Shown: positions 11,254 through 23,083 of the stretch, in pieces
Position numbering within the stretch: position 1 is the first letter of the stretch
Layout of the letters: every line of letters starts with the position of its first letter
NCBI GenBank assembly: GCA_039720395.1
Contig: CM077827.1
Location: 11,136,099-11,200,098, forward strand
Source of the DNA: Liquidambar formosana
Lineage: Eukaryota; Streptophyta; Magnoliopsida; Saxifragales; Altingiaceae
DNA: 64,000 nucleotides
Direction: 5' to 3'
Position numbers and translations under genes: made by a program
The notes under the pieces: model-generated
What the model saw: only the letters and a program-made list of their open reading frames with translations
The model's database searches: none
What the model was told of the DNA's origin: nothing

Positions 11254-13673
11254 ATGGAAACTTGGGGTTTCATTCATTTTATGGTCTCCATGTGTTTTTC
11301 TGTTCTCCTGCTCTCTGAAACCTGTATGGCTAGCATTCAAAGTATTGGCAAGATAAATCCGGGGTTTCAAGGGTCTCAAATGACTTATATCGATAATAAC
11401 GGATTGTTTCTTGTGTCCAATAACTCGCATTTTGCCTTTGGCTTCACCACCACTACCCAAGATGTGACTTTGTTTCTATTAGTTGTTATCCATATGGACA
11501 GTAAAACAACAGTCTGGACTGCAAACAGAGGCTCTCCGATTCAAAACTCTGATAACTTCATGTTCGATGAAAGTGGGAATGCTTTCTTAGAAAGTGGGGC
11601 AAGTGTGGTTTGGTCTACGAATACCACTGGCAAAGGAGTTTCTGCAATGGAACTGCAGGACTCTGGAAATTTGGTTTTGCTTGGGAATGACAGCAGAGCA
11701 ATTTGGCAGACTTTTAGCAATCCTACAGATACTCTTTTATCGAACCAGGATTTTGTGGAAGGAATGAAACTTGTGAGCAATCCTAGCCCCAATAACTTGA
11801 GCTATTTTCTTGAAATCAAGTCTGGCGATATGATTCTCTATGCAGGTTTCCAAACTCCACAAGCTTATTGGTCTATGGGGAAGGAAAACCGAAGAACCAT
11901 CAACCAGGATGGTGGGGTGGTTAGTTTGGCATCTCTTAATGCCAATTCGTGGAGGTTTTATGATAGTACCAAAGTCCTTCTGTGGCAATTTATTTTCTCG
12001 GACAATTCTGATTCAAATGCCACTTGGGTTGCGGTTTTAGGAAGTGATGGTTTTATCACTTTCAACAATCTTCAAAATGGGGGAACAAGTGTTGCTTCCC
12101 CAAACAAAATACCAGATAACCCATGTGGTACGCCAGAACCGTGTGATGCATATTATGTTTGTTCTGGTAACACCAGGTGCCAGTGCCCTTCAGTTCTTAG
12201 CTCTGCCAGTTGCAAAACGGGGATTGTCTCTCCATGTGATCCCTCAAAGGGTTCTACAGAGCTTGTAAATGCTGGGGATGGGCTCAACTACTTTGCACTA
12301 GGGTTTGTTCCACCTTCTGCCAAAGCTGATTTAAATGGCTGCAAAGCCTCTTGTGTTGGCAACTGCTCATGTCTGGCTTTGTTCTTCGAAAACAGTTCGG
12401 GGAATTGTTTTCTGTTTGACCAGATAGGAAGTTTGCAAAGCCCCGATAAGGGCTCGGACTTTGTTTCATACATTAAGATCTCCAGTAATGGAAGCAATAG
12501 CATGAGCCCTGGTGGAAGCAGCCAGAAACACTTTCCACTTGTTCTGATCATAGCTATTTCCACAGTACTTGTCATTCTTGGTCTACTTTATGGTGGATTT
12601 CAATTCTACCGCAGAAGGAAGAAATTGCCGAAGAGACTTCTGAGGATAATTTCTTGGAAAATTTATCTGGAATGCCGATTCGTTTCAATTACAAAGACCT
12701 ACAAGATGCAACTAATAACTTCTCTGTGAAGCTTGGGCAAGGTGGATTTGGCTCAGTTTACCAAGGGGTTCTCCCAGATGGAACTCGAATTGCTGTGAAG
12801 AAGTTGGAAGGCATTGGTCAAGGGAAGAAAGAGTTCCGAGCTGAAGTTAGTATCATTGGCAGCATTCATCATCTCAATTTGGTCAGGCTCAAAGGCTTCT
12901 GTGCTGAAGGATCACATCGCCTTCTTGTTTATGAGTACATGGCAAATGGATCTTTGGAGAGATGGATTTTTAAGAAAAAAAGAGAGGACTTCTTGCTGGA
13001 CTGGGAAACAAGATTCAACATAGCATTGGGCACGGCAAAAGGATTGGCTTACCTCCATGAAGATTGTGATGCAAAGATTGTTCACTGTGACATAAAACCT
13101 GAAAATGTGCTTCTTGATGATAATTACCATGCCAAAGTGTCAGATTTCGGTTTGGCTAAGCTAATGACGAGGGAGCAGAGCCATGTTTTCACGACACTGA
13201 GGGGCACCAGGGGGTATCTTGCTCCAGAGTGGATCACAAACTATGCCATATCAGAGAAGATTGATGTTTATAGCTATGGGATGGTGTTGCTTGAGATCAT
13301 CAGAGGGAAGAGGAACTTAGACCGCTTGGAAACTTCAGAGAAATCACATTTCCCATCCTATGCTTTGAAGATGATGAAAGAAGGGAGGCTGAGTGACATC
13401 CTTCATTCAGAAAAATGGATTGATGAAGACGATGACAGATTTTCTATTGCATTTAAAGTTGCATTGTGGTGCATACAGGAAGATATGCATCTACGGCCAT
13501 CGATGACCAAAGTAGTCCAAATGCTTGAAGGTACCTGCGCTGTTCCTCAGCCCCCAACTTCTTCTGAATTGGAATCCTACCTAAAGTCAATCACCGAGGA
13601 GGGCACTTCACAGACATCATATTGCAATAGTAATGCTCATCTTTCTGCTGTGCAGCTTTCAGGACCAAGATAA
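11254..13673 (+). CDS. SD2-5: G-type lectin S-receptor-like Ser/Thr kinase SD2-5, single frameshift
   Basis: Intronless, as usual for this family. The first frame (11254 to about 12630) encodes a signal peptide (residues 1-26) and a bulb-lectin domain with WTANRGSPI and DSGNLVLL. An EGF-like Cys cluster (CGTPEPCDAYYVC), a PAN-like domain (CKASCVGNCSCLALFF) and a membrane span (about residues 428-450) follow, ending in a basic stop-transfer YRRRKK. The second frame (about 12630-13673) encodes the kinase: LGQGGFGSVY glycine loop, IAVKK lysine, HCDIKPEN catalytic loop, DFG and APEW. HCD in place of HRD makes it a non-RD kinase. The frames are joined by a shift at the junction LP/EETSEDNF near 12630, consistent with loss of one G. 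The rest is undamaged. A TATAAAG at 11101-11107 could be the TATA box. Probable role: plasma-membrane receptor kinase; ligand not deducible. Confidence 0.9.
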
Positions 13674-13959
13674 TAGTTGCTGAAGATGGACACATTGTTG
13701 TTGGAGGGGTTTTAGAGTTCTAATGGATTAGTTATTTATATAACGATTTTATTTTAGTTATTTTGTAACATTTCAAATAATCATAGAGGCTTCTTGTATT
13801 AGTATTCCTCTCTCACACATCAATCCAATAAAAGTAACTTTCTACTTCACTCTTAAAATAACAATAATTGTAAATGGCAGAAATTTTAACTTTTGATTAG
13901 TATCAAAATATATGAAATAACAGTCCTCATTAAGATCCCCAACTAAAAGAAGTGTCATC
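13674..13959. other. Lectin kinase 3' flank
   Basis: The 3' untranslated region and AT-rich flank. AATAAA-like hexamers (for example CCAATAAAAG near 13825) could serve as polyadenylation signals. Nothing else is seen. Confidence 0.5.
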
Positions 13960-14870
13960 GGAGATGTAATTCTTGTATGATACTCCTGAGTTACATTTTT
14001 TACCTGCTTAGTACCCAAATTATATAATGTGCTCTGCCATCATAGAAGTGATATTACATTAGTAAGATAGGTGTTTTAAGAGAGGGCTCGCTTTATCTAA
14101 ATGTAGCTGCATATTACGATCAAAGCATATTTTCATAGTTCATGTGTTGAATCTATATTGCTTACTATTGAGTATATATGGTTATTGGAACCCTCCATAT
14201 ACGGGCAACAATGCTGTGTATTCAGATGATAGTATATGGGAATTGGACAAATTCAGCTTTAAGTTACATAGCTACATGTGAAAACCCATGTAACATAGTA
14301 AAGAAATTTTGAAAGCTATGAGCTAGTTGAATTAGTAAAATAGTTAGTGAGTTGTACATATCTTTAAAACCAACCTAGTTTATTGGTTATGAGTTATACA
14401 TCTCAGAGTAAATTTCATCGTAATCTTGTTTCAAGAAATGCATGATCTTGCAGGAACTTTTTGCATTGTCTGGATCCCATATTCTTGGAAGTAGAGATTT
14501 TAGAAACCCAACTGTTTCTGACAATTTATACTTTCACTTCTGTAGAAGCCTTAGTTGGATGTCTTCAGGTTAGTGACATCACCTGATTCTCATTTTAGTC
14601 AAGATATTGTCTCAGCTGCCTGGGAGAATACATTGCCATATAATACTATTTTTTTCCAAAAGCTTCAATATATAATGGTGCTCATGGCCTCTAGCCCTCT
14701 GGCTCAAATTCACCCTATTTAAAAATAGTAGTCAATGAGGAATTATTGAAGGGAGGAGCAAGAAAGGGTTTGAGATGTGCCCTTTAGTTGTCCCAAGTTA
14801 GAGAAGACGACTTCCATGCGCATGTGCCCTTTAGTTGTCCCAAGTTAGAGAAGACGACTGAAGCAGCCCT
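13960..14870 (+). pseudogene. Degenerate duplicate of an APX6 exon and its introns
   Basis: The flank at 13961-14180 aligns with 5335-5550 (shared TGCTTAGTACCCAAATTATA and CATCATAGAAGTGATATTAC). The exon-like part 14452-14571 still reads as QELFALSGSHILGS, with the haem-ligand His retained, but the second half has diverged to FHFCRSLSWMSSG. The 3' part (14690-14830) matches 5879-5920 and then 7983-8041, skipping the MITE and repeat found in the intact copy. The later exons are not present. This is a partial segmental duplication located on the far side of the lectin kinase gene. Confidence 0.75.
14776..14861 (+). repeat. Tandem repeat, two units of about 47 bp
   Basis: The unit beginning ATGTGCCCTTTAGTTGTCCC is repeated back to back with no visible difference over about 40 bp. 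The single-copy version is in the APX6 intron at 7995-8041, so the doubling occurred after the segmental duplication. Confidence 0.8.
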
Positions 14871-16538
14871 CTCTTGAACTTCTTTTATGAACATTTTGAA
14901 TATATAACAAGAAAAAGTATCATTGGAAATACTTCAGACAATCGAGTTGGGTTCGCATTATTCAGGTTCAATAGCCAAACTTAAATTGGTTTAACCGAGA
15001 CAGGTGTGTGGAATATAGGGCTTGGGCTAGACTGAGCTAATTAGCTCAAACAGTTTCAATGTCACACACAGATGCCTTGAAACAGAGAAGTCACATAAAC
15101 CCTTTTGAAAAGGTAGCATGCCCAAGGCATGATGTTGATTGCTTCAATTTAACTTTTAAGATATATAAACAATAAATTTTCACTAATGTTTTATAAAAGA
15201 ATGAGGGACTATTTGGACATCCTACGAAAATTGAATGACTTCATTACTTCGCAATTGTGTTTGAAGATAGCTCAATCATTTAAAATGAGGCCATTTAGGA
15301 AACTGGAGCTTATCACAATGAATGATGGCACAAGGTCAATTTTAGGCTTTCTTGGAATGCCATCATATGGAATTTCCACTATCATTTATGATAAAGGTAC
15401 CACATTTTTTATGATTAGCCAAATTTTCACCACATTTTATGTGTGCTGAAAATCACCAAAGTAGACTTTGCTCGAAGTCATATTATTAGCCAAATTCAGA
15501 TTTGGATAGGTGCTTGAGTTGAATTATTATCAAATTTGGGTATGACAAAATGTTTATATTTCCATTTTAAAAAATAATTTGATTGAAGCAGAGCATAATC
15601 TCGCCAATTTTGTTATTAATTTGTAAAAAAAAAAAAAAAAAAATACGTAGACATCAAAACTAGCTAGTACAGAAATCACGCACCTGCAAGAATCAAGATA
15701 TTTCACAAGATAAATTGTCGCAAAAATGGTGATCCATCAAGCTATCAATATCACCACCTCTGGTGGGGATCTTCAGCTGTCACTGATTTAAGAAATTTCC
15801 TCTGAATAGGATGGTTTGGATGAACATGGAGTTGCTTTCAGTTTTATGGCACCCCACTGGCTGGCAATGCTTAACAAAGAAATGAAACAATAATTGAAAA
15901 CAACTTCAGAGAAGAATAGCTTCGAGATAAACTTCTATGATAACTATGAATGTTCAAATTGTTCATGTTTTTAATATTGACTATGTGTCTTTTAAATAAT
16001 CACTCACGATATGGTCCGTGTCATGCGTCTGCCTAAGGTGCTTGAAAATCTTCCATTTAATTATCATAAGATGACCATGTATGTACCAGTGCCTTCAAAA
16101 AACACTAGATCAGGTTTGAGACAATGAGAATTCAAATCAAGTTGTGGGTCTCCATGCACTAATAACATTTCAATTTGCTTCAATTATCTTGGCCCACCCT
16201 TTTGTAAGACACAAGCATCAGAAACACTGGGAACCATGAAATTATATTATTGTCTAGTCCATGCTTGAAAACTTGTGGACAGGAGGAGAAGGGAATCAGT
16301 TTAACAAAATGACATTATTGCAATTATGCTGCAAATGATAGCTACACTGCGTGCTAATGCTTCCACAAAAAGAAGGGGTGAAGAGGCCATTATCTTATGA
16401 TGATGCATCCTCCTGTTCTATGTTTTTATTACTATGGCTGAAAACAAGGCCCCAACTCAGCTTTGTCACAAACAGTTCCAAGTTTTTTTTGTTGGGTTCA
16501 TGTTTTCTTGCAATGAAACAATCCGCAGGTACTTTCTT

Positions 16539-16578
<40 letters not shown>

Positions 16579-17480
16579 AAAGGGATAAGATAGCAAGGGA
16601 TGAATAGAAAATTGTGGGAGTAACCATCACATAGTCTCAGCTTTGAAATTAAGAGCTGTATATATATAGCAAGAATGAAGTTCAAAATATGTAACAGGGA
16701 AACCCAATAACTGTCCTTTAACTAGTAGCTTTCAACAGTTGTAGGGGCTGGATGGTGGCTTCGTTAAAACATTGAAATATTTGTAGCCAATATTTCACTA
16801 AAATTGTTTTTAAATGGCCTCCTCCTGGTTTTAGAAATTTCCCGGAAGGTTGATAAGGTAAAATAGGATTTTTAAATCCATAAACGAGGCAAAGTATGGA
16901 TAAAATAGAAAATTCTGACAGCAGGTCCTAAATTGCAACCCAACTAATAATTCGAGTACTGAATTGAAACAATTTAAACTTTGTACCATAAAGTAAAACT
17001 TGACCCTAAAGTGCAATTTATCCTAGAAAAAAATTAATATAAAAATGAAATTAATTCAAAACGAGGTCATAAAGGACAGACTCTCCCACAAGAATTCCAA
17101 TCAATTAAGCATAAAATCAATAAGTTTCAACTTTCAACAACTTGACGTATGACCATTTTGGGGCTAATGACAGCTAATTCTCTATTTTTATTTATTTTTC
17201 CCTGGCTAAGTTTGGATCAAAGCCAGGGACTATGACATAAGACTAAATTTTCAGGCTTGTCCCACAGGCCTACGACTTTGGACATGTATAGGTTTGGATG
17301 AACGAGTGGTTGCTCTCAATTTAATATGGCACTCATAAACTTAGCTTAGCCTTGCCTTTTGAATAGTGATGCTACCTGTTGTGCTTGATATAGGAAAGAA
17401 ATAGAATAACTGGCAGCAAATGCAGAGAACAATCACTTGTTCTTAATTTCTATGGTACACGTACATCAAACTTCTCCTTA
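14871..17480. other. Intergenic, no gene supported
   Basis: Only short frames occur; the longest (15186-15449, 87 codons) has no recognisable motif. Homopolymers: A-run at about 15625-15642 and T-run at about 16541-16577. Two stretches (about 15800-15960 and 17280-17450) resemble each other, both starting with GGTTTGGATGAAC, suggesting an old local duplication. Confidence 0.5.
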
Positions 17481-17489
17481 ATTGGTAAC

Positions 17490-17791
17490 CACGAGGTGTG
17501 GCGGGCAAATGATTGAGTGGTTGGAATACCAACAACGAGGTCCAATATTTAAATTTTGTGATCAGTCATTCAGACAGTGATAAGCATAGTAAAGATTGGT
17601 AAGAAATACTTCCATTGATGGATAGTTAATTCTTAAATTTAGGTGTGGGTATGAATTCCAGCCGTACAAGTCCGTGGCACATCTGAGGTTTGCCTCTTTA
17701 TTCTACTCTAATTAGCGACATTAACTATCGATTCTGAAATTGTGAAAGATAGGCTGAGAGAATTCATCCTCGTATCAAAAAAAAAAAAAAA
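17490..17791 (+). mobile_element. SINE, family also nested in the copia relic
   Basis: The body ends TTCATCCTCGTATC followed by a run of about 15 A (17777-17791). A tRNA-like A-box region (GATTGAGTGGTTGG) lies near the 5' end. The stretch from GATAAGCATAGTAAAGATTGG to the end matches the minus-strand insert at 42205-42484 along about 250 bp. This dispersed pair with A-tails supports a short interspersed element; the exact 5' end and TSD are uncertain in this copy. Confidence 0.7.
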
Positions 17792-17944
17792 TTTCTTCTT
17801 GGTTTCTTTTCCTTTTTTTTTTCTTTGAATGTTGTGGACGATGTTTTATTTTTTTCTTCTAAAATAATATCAAGCAATTAATTTGGGAGAAAAGTAGGAA
17901 CACATTCTTTCCGGTCTACAGGAAAATAATTACAATTCAACACA

Positions 17945-18060
17945 AATCACTACTAATTTCTTAGTAAATGACTATTAATATAACTAAGAATGACTACTAA
18001 CTGTAATTATTTATCTATAACACGACCAATCTGTAATTCCCCCATAATAAGAAAAAAAAA
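17945..18060 (+). repeat. Dispersed repeat, copy 1
   Basis: AATGACTACTAACTGTAATT and its surroundings match the reverse complement of 27300-27425 over about 110 bp. Each copy contains degenerate repeats of a 'TTAGTAAATGACTA' unit. The family is not recognised. Confidence 0.65.
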
Positions 18061-19283
18061 AACGAACAAAACAAACATAAATGCCACAAGCATTTTAAAC
18101 ATTAATTTCCTGTTTTTTTTCCCTTTTTTTTTTTTTTATGGCTTGACAGTCAAGGTAGTCCGAGTTAACTTGCGTGCATTTCGATTAAATCCTTCCCAAG
18201 CACACTCCCTTACATCAACCTGATGTATTCAGGAATTAATTCCTGAAGTACTTCCCCAGAGAAATCGAACCCAAGTTGATAGAATAGAGGAGCTCTCCTC
18301 CACATGGGTCTGCTGCATTCAATCATGGAAGTAATATGAAAACTAAAAAGGATACTAAATGTTAAATTTTTTTTTTGGCTATCAAAAATTGTTGTACTAT
18401 TGGTTTCTTGAATTCAACTTGGTGTGTGACCCAACAACCTAATTGGATCCAATTCAGTTTAAAAAGATTTTATTTGACCTACTGAAAGTGATAAGGTTTA
18501 TTGTATCTTTGAGAATTGATAGCTACACTATGACCTCGTCATTTTCAAGCATTCTTTCAATTATCTCGGTTCAGTATATCTTCGTCCGTGAACGCAGGTT
18601 TTGAGTTTAACTAGGTAACCGTTTTGTATTTTGTATGATTAACTTATTCCTTTGCCCTTTACTTTCCGCTTTAGTGCAAGCCAAACTATGAGTCTAGATT
18701 TATTGGATGACAAAAAGCCATTATTCCTTGAAGATAGGTCCAAGCACACCCTATACATATAGGTGCCATGCGTTGTCTAAGGTGATGGGAAATCCATTTT
18801 ATCACATTAAAGATGACCGCACGAACATTAGGAAACACACTCAATTGTGTTGAGACTATCCATTGAGGTCTCAATATTCAAACAAATTGTCTGAATTGGA
18901 ATTTAACTCATGAACTGGTTGTTCCAACTAAGCCAACTCCAAAAAATAAAAAAATCTTTGTCAAGCAATAAGAGAACACGCACTTATGTGGAATTGAAAG
19001 TAAGATCTCTGCAAATCCTAGACCCTTATTAGGATGGAAAATACATTTAGACCGAAAGACCTTTGACAGCCAACTCAAAATTTAACATACATGAGTGAAG
19101 TAAATCGACCATGCAAGAACTTAAGCTGAAAAATGGGAAGGGAAAAAAAAAAAAAAAAAACATGTATTAAAAATATTAAAACATTCCTAGTAGGTCTCCA
19201 TTAAAACATCCCTATTAAAAATTAAAAATTAAAAAAATCAAATCAAATCACCTAGTCCTCTGTGATTGGGATCAAACCAAGTT

Positions 19284-19382
19284 CTCTATGACGCTAAGAA
19301 ACTTTACCACCCCGGTTGAGTGGCATATATTCTCTCTATGACGTTAAAAATCTTTACAACCCAGTTGAGTGGCATATATTCT
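19284..19382 (+). repeat. Tandem repeat, two units of 50 bp
   Basis: Two adjacent units begin CTCTATGACG and end TTGAGTGGCATATATT, with about five differences between them. Confidence 0.7.
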
Positions 19383-19668
19383 CGCGCTAGGAGGTGAAAG
19401 TACCTTAATAAACTATGTAGGTTTTTTTTAATATTGATAGGCAAACTATATAGTTTATTAGGAATCAATACGAATTACTAAAACAAATAGAAAAAAATTA
19501 ATACAACCCAATAAAATATGAGGGCATAAAGGCAAATTAACCCTTCCTAACGCATTCCAATCAAGTATAAAATCAACCATATATGTCAAAAGAAGCATAT
19601 GCTTGTGGGTCTAGCCTTAACCCCCTACTCTTATGTCATAATCTTTGGCCTGATCCGAACTTATTCCC

Positions 19669-19671
19669 TCC

Positions 19672-19721
<50 letters not shown>
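19669..19721 (+). repeat. Adjoining C(24) and A(29) homopolymers
   Basis: A run of C (19669-19692) passes directly into a run of A (19693-19721). The length of such a tract is likely to vary and is hard to sequence accurately. Confidence 0.9.
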
Positions 19722-19723
<2 letters not shown>

Positions 19724-21259
19724 TGACAGGGAAAGGACTATTAGGACTATTGTATATAAAATTAAAGGTATTTCATATCCATATTCTACTACTCTCTTGA
19801 TTAAATTTTGATTTTGACAATTTCTAGCTTGTCCTAGTGGCCCTATTCGTCTGCAGCCAATCAGCATGTCCACACGTAGCACACGGCAACAAAAATTTTG
19901 TCTAGCAAAGCATATGACATTGTCCCAAGAAAAAACAAAATTGTATATAAAAATAAAATCAAAGCATATGAGAGAGAGAGAGAGTTATTCTCCTTGCATT
20001 ATCTCCTTTCCCTTCCAACATCACTAAGGGACAGTAAAAAAGGGCTCCTTATAGTTATAGGGATGTCTCTCTAGGACAGTGACTGCTATAAGTACTAGTG
20101 TTCAATGGTTCAATGAATCCCCCTCCAAAATTCAATAATTAGAGAGAAAATAACTGTATCATTCTTTTTTTAAAAATTTATTTATAGATGCATGTGTTGT
20201 TGTGGGTTCCTTATATTTTGTTTCTTAAATTCAACCGACAAATTTTCAGGCAAATGACTATAATCTAAACCTAGTGTAAACGTTAAAAAACTAATGATCC
20301 TTGCATATATTATATATTTATTACAATGATTTGGTAGCATGTTATTACACTGTAAAACAACTAATTAATCATTGCCCTCAACCTTGTGGCTAGAGTCGAC
20401 CTTTGGGCTTTGGTTGATTGATTGTTGATGTTTTATCCTAATTGTATAAACTAAGCAAATCAATTGACCACAAATCTCTACAATCTTTTCAATTTTTCAT
20501 TTTATCTACTTGACAATAACAGCATCAAATTAAATAGAATTTTGAGCTAAGAATAGATATAAAAACTTAAAGATAAAATAAAATAATAATTGAGTGGGGC
20601 CATTGCCCCAACTTGGTCCTTGGCATGGTGGCTCCACCCTTGCCATTAACCATCGACTTTGTAGCCTTGATGGTACATGTTCTCTAGTTTGAAAGGAGAG
20701 GTTTGGGGATTTGAATATATTGACCCACCGGAGAGAGGGTGTATGATTAGTTAGGGTACGTGTAAGATTGTATGCATGATATCCTTGATTTTACTTAATT
20801 TCAAAAATAAAATAAAAATAAAAATAAAAACCATGGCCCTCAAAATTGAGCTACCACATTATCCCAATAAAGACCAATGAACTTTTTCCAGTGGTATTGT
20901 CCACCATTGCCTTTTTGGGATATCATTTTTTGAAATGGAAAATGATAAATGAGCTAGAACATACTTTGACCATTTCCCTCCAACAACTCACGCATGGTAA
21001 TACTATATCAGCACAAAATGCATGAGTTTTTTACATCAACCTAAAATCTTGACATGGAAACAAATGTAGCATGCCATGCATGCATGCTAGTCACCCATGC
21101 ATGTATGTTGTGCTCATGTAACATTGACATTTTAATTTGTTACCACATCATATATCTACTGATAGGGACGAATGGATGATATGGTAAAAATTTTGGTTCC
21201 TTTAGCAATTGTACTATTTCGATAAGAAGATGAAATTTAGCAAGAATAATATATGATTA

Positions 21260-23083
21260 CCTAACCATTTCAATTTACACAAGCAAGTTGTTTTGCCTCT
21301 TGACAACACTAAAGATACTATCATTTGGCCCTATTGTTCTACATGGTCTGCTCATTTGTGGAACGTCGTTTTTATTCCCCCTAAAATTTCAACTATGATG
21401 TTGAGATTGTTATGGGATAAAATTCCTACTGATGTCACTCTTCAAAGTTGAGGTTGACATTTGGTTTCTTGTTGTAGCAAGCTTGTGTTCTTCCCTTTCC
21501 CATGTGGAAACTATGCTTCTTTTTATTCACTGTGAGTCTGTGAGTTTGCAAAGGCTCTTTGGAGTTGGGTTTCTTCTTTATTTCACGTTGTCCTTCCTAG
21601 TAATGTTCAATCTGTTATGGAGCTTTGGCAGGTTATCTCTTCAAAGAAAATGAGTTCCCAGGGCACCATTTGGTTGCACTTTTTAAAATATCCTTTTTTA
21701 AGTAGAAAAAGTCATTTTTTTTACTTTCCTGCTTTTTGCTTTTAAGTAGAAGCAACAAAATCAAGAGTGCGTTTGATAAAATTGATTTCGCCAGTAATCA
21801 GTAATCTTTGGATGTAATGGGAAACTCTACCAAATCATTGTTGCCCAAATGAAAGCCTAGTACAAGCACAACCTCTCTCGATCGCGAATTTTTCTAGTTA
21901 AGGTCAAACTCATCCAAAAGATAAAAATGACTTTTAGAAGCAAATCTTCATTGCTTTTGCTTAAAATCAAATATTTTGTTTTTTTGCTTTCTAGAAGTCC
22001 TTTTTAGTTCCTCGAACCAGACAGTGCTTTTTGCTTTTACAACTTTTTGCTTTCAAAAACAAAAAAGATCTTAATATAAGTGCAATCAAACGATGCCTTA
22101 ATCTTTGGATAGCAGCTTCTATGCTTACTTTTCCATTCTATTTGGTATCCAAGGAATCTTTATAGATTTGAGGGGAAGAGGCCTTGTTTTAGAGGGGTTT
22201 GTCTATCATATTCTTCTCTGCTTTTTGATATTGGTAAAATTAGTAAGGGTAATATGGGTAATAACATGGCAAATTAGATTTCCTTGCACTCTCTTGGCAT
22301 TCATGGGCAGTCTAATAAAGCTCCTACCATTACCGTGGTTAATTTGTTGGAACCCCCCTTTATCATCTTGGCTTAAGCTTAGCATTGATGGTTTGACCAA
22401 AAGAAATCTTGGGCAAGCAGCATCTAGACGTGTTTTTCATAATTGCAGAAAATTTGTTCAAGGTGCCCTCTGTTTTTAGTATTGGAGTTCAAACTGCTTT
22501 CTTTACTAAACTTATGGCAGATGTGGTTGGGATTGAACATTTTTGGCCTAAAGGTTGGAAGAGAATTTGACTTGAGTGTGATAACATCTTTGTCATCAAA
22601 CATTTTTTGAATCCCTTTTTTGTTCCTCCATGAACTTTACAAGCCCTGTGATGGAATTGTTGGTTTTATCTTAAGCATATGGAGTTCTTTGGCTCTCACA
22701 TTTTTTGAGAAGGTAATGTTGTGGCAGAGAAATGTGCAAACCTTGGGTGTTAAAGCATCAAGGGCTCAATGGTTGTAGAGTGCTCCCAAAGAGGTTTTAT
22801 TTGCCTCGCTATAGGTTTAAGCCTTAGGATCATAGCTCCATTTTTATTGGTCATTTCATTAATTTCCTTTGTGAGCTGGATTGTGACCAGATTATAAGCC
22901 ACCTAGATCAGATTTTTTTTCTCTCTTCTTTGCTTTGTTTTGTGTTCTCTTTTCCTATTTTATTAATAAAACGAGCTAGTAGCGTATGATTTGGACTCCC
23001 TAATATGCCAACCTAATTGGGATGTTGGGTTTTTTCTCTAATACTTAAATTTCTTACACGATTAGGAAAAAAAAAAAAAAAAA
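21260..23083 (+). pseudogene. LINE 3' relic (zf-RVT and RNase H) with poly(A)
   Basis: Frames around 21340-21640 give the zf-RVT block ('LWNVVFIPPKIS', 'LLWDKIPTDVTLQS', 'FAKALWSWV'). After an insertion, 22330-22790 gives the plant LINE RNase H segment ('WLKLSIDG-TKRNLGQAA', 'LECDNIFVIKHF', 'EGNVVAEKCANLGV'). A poly(A) stretch (about 23066-23083) closes the element. Frameshifts and stops show it is dead. It is a separate copy from the relic at 10090-10920. Confidence 0.75.
21659..22092. mobile_element. MITE-like insertion in the LINE relic
   Basis: The LINE reading breaks here. The insert starts CAGGGCACCATTTGGTTGCA and ends TGCAATCAAACGATGCC, which are imperfect inverted repeats of about 20 bp. 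The CA-G-G-start and subterminal pattern resemble hAT-type MITEs, but no convincing 8-bp target duplication was found. Confidence 0.5.

Larger units (their letters stand above)
17792..21259. other. Intergenic, repeats only
   Basis: No gene is supported. Apart from the listed repeats, 20640-20840 ends in (AAAAT)n and has a weak tRNA-like start, so it may be a degraded SINE. The stretch 17030-17120 resembles 19490-19580 (both contain GAATTCCAATCAA- or CATTCCAATCAA-type sequence), an old duplication. The remainder is AT-rich and unremarkable. Confidence 0.45.

Noticed and set aside
11227..12575. Several minus-strand and off-frame ORFs over the lectin kinase
   Set aside because: They are shadows of a strongly conserved plus-strand gene and have no motif of their own.
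15186..15449. 87-codon ORF
   Set aside because: No recognisable motif, no splice context, AT-rich surroundings; likely chance.
20640..20840. Possible second SINE family with (AAAAT)n tail
   Set aside because: The A and B boxes are too weak and no TSD or second copy was found in the window; mentioned only in the gap description.
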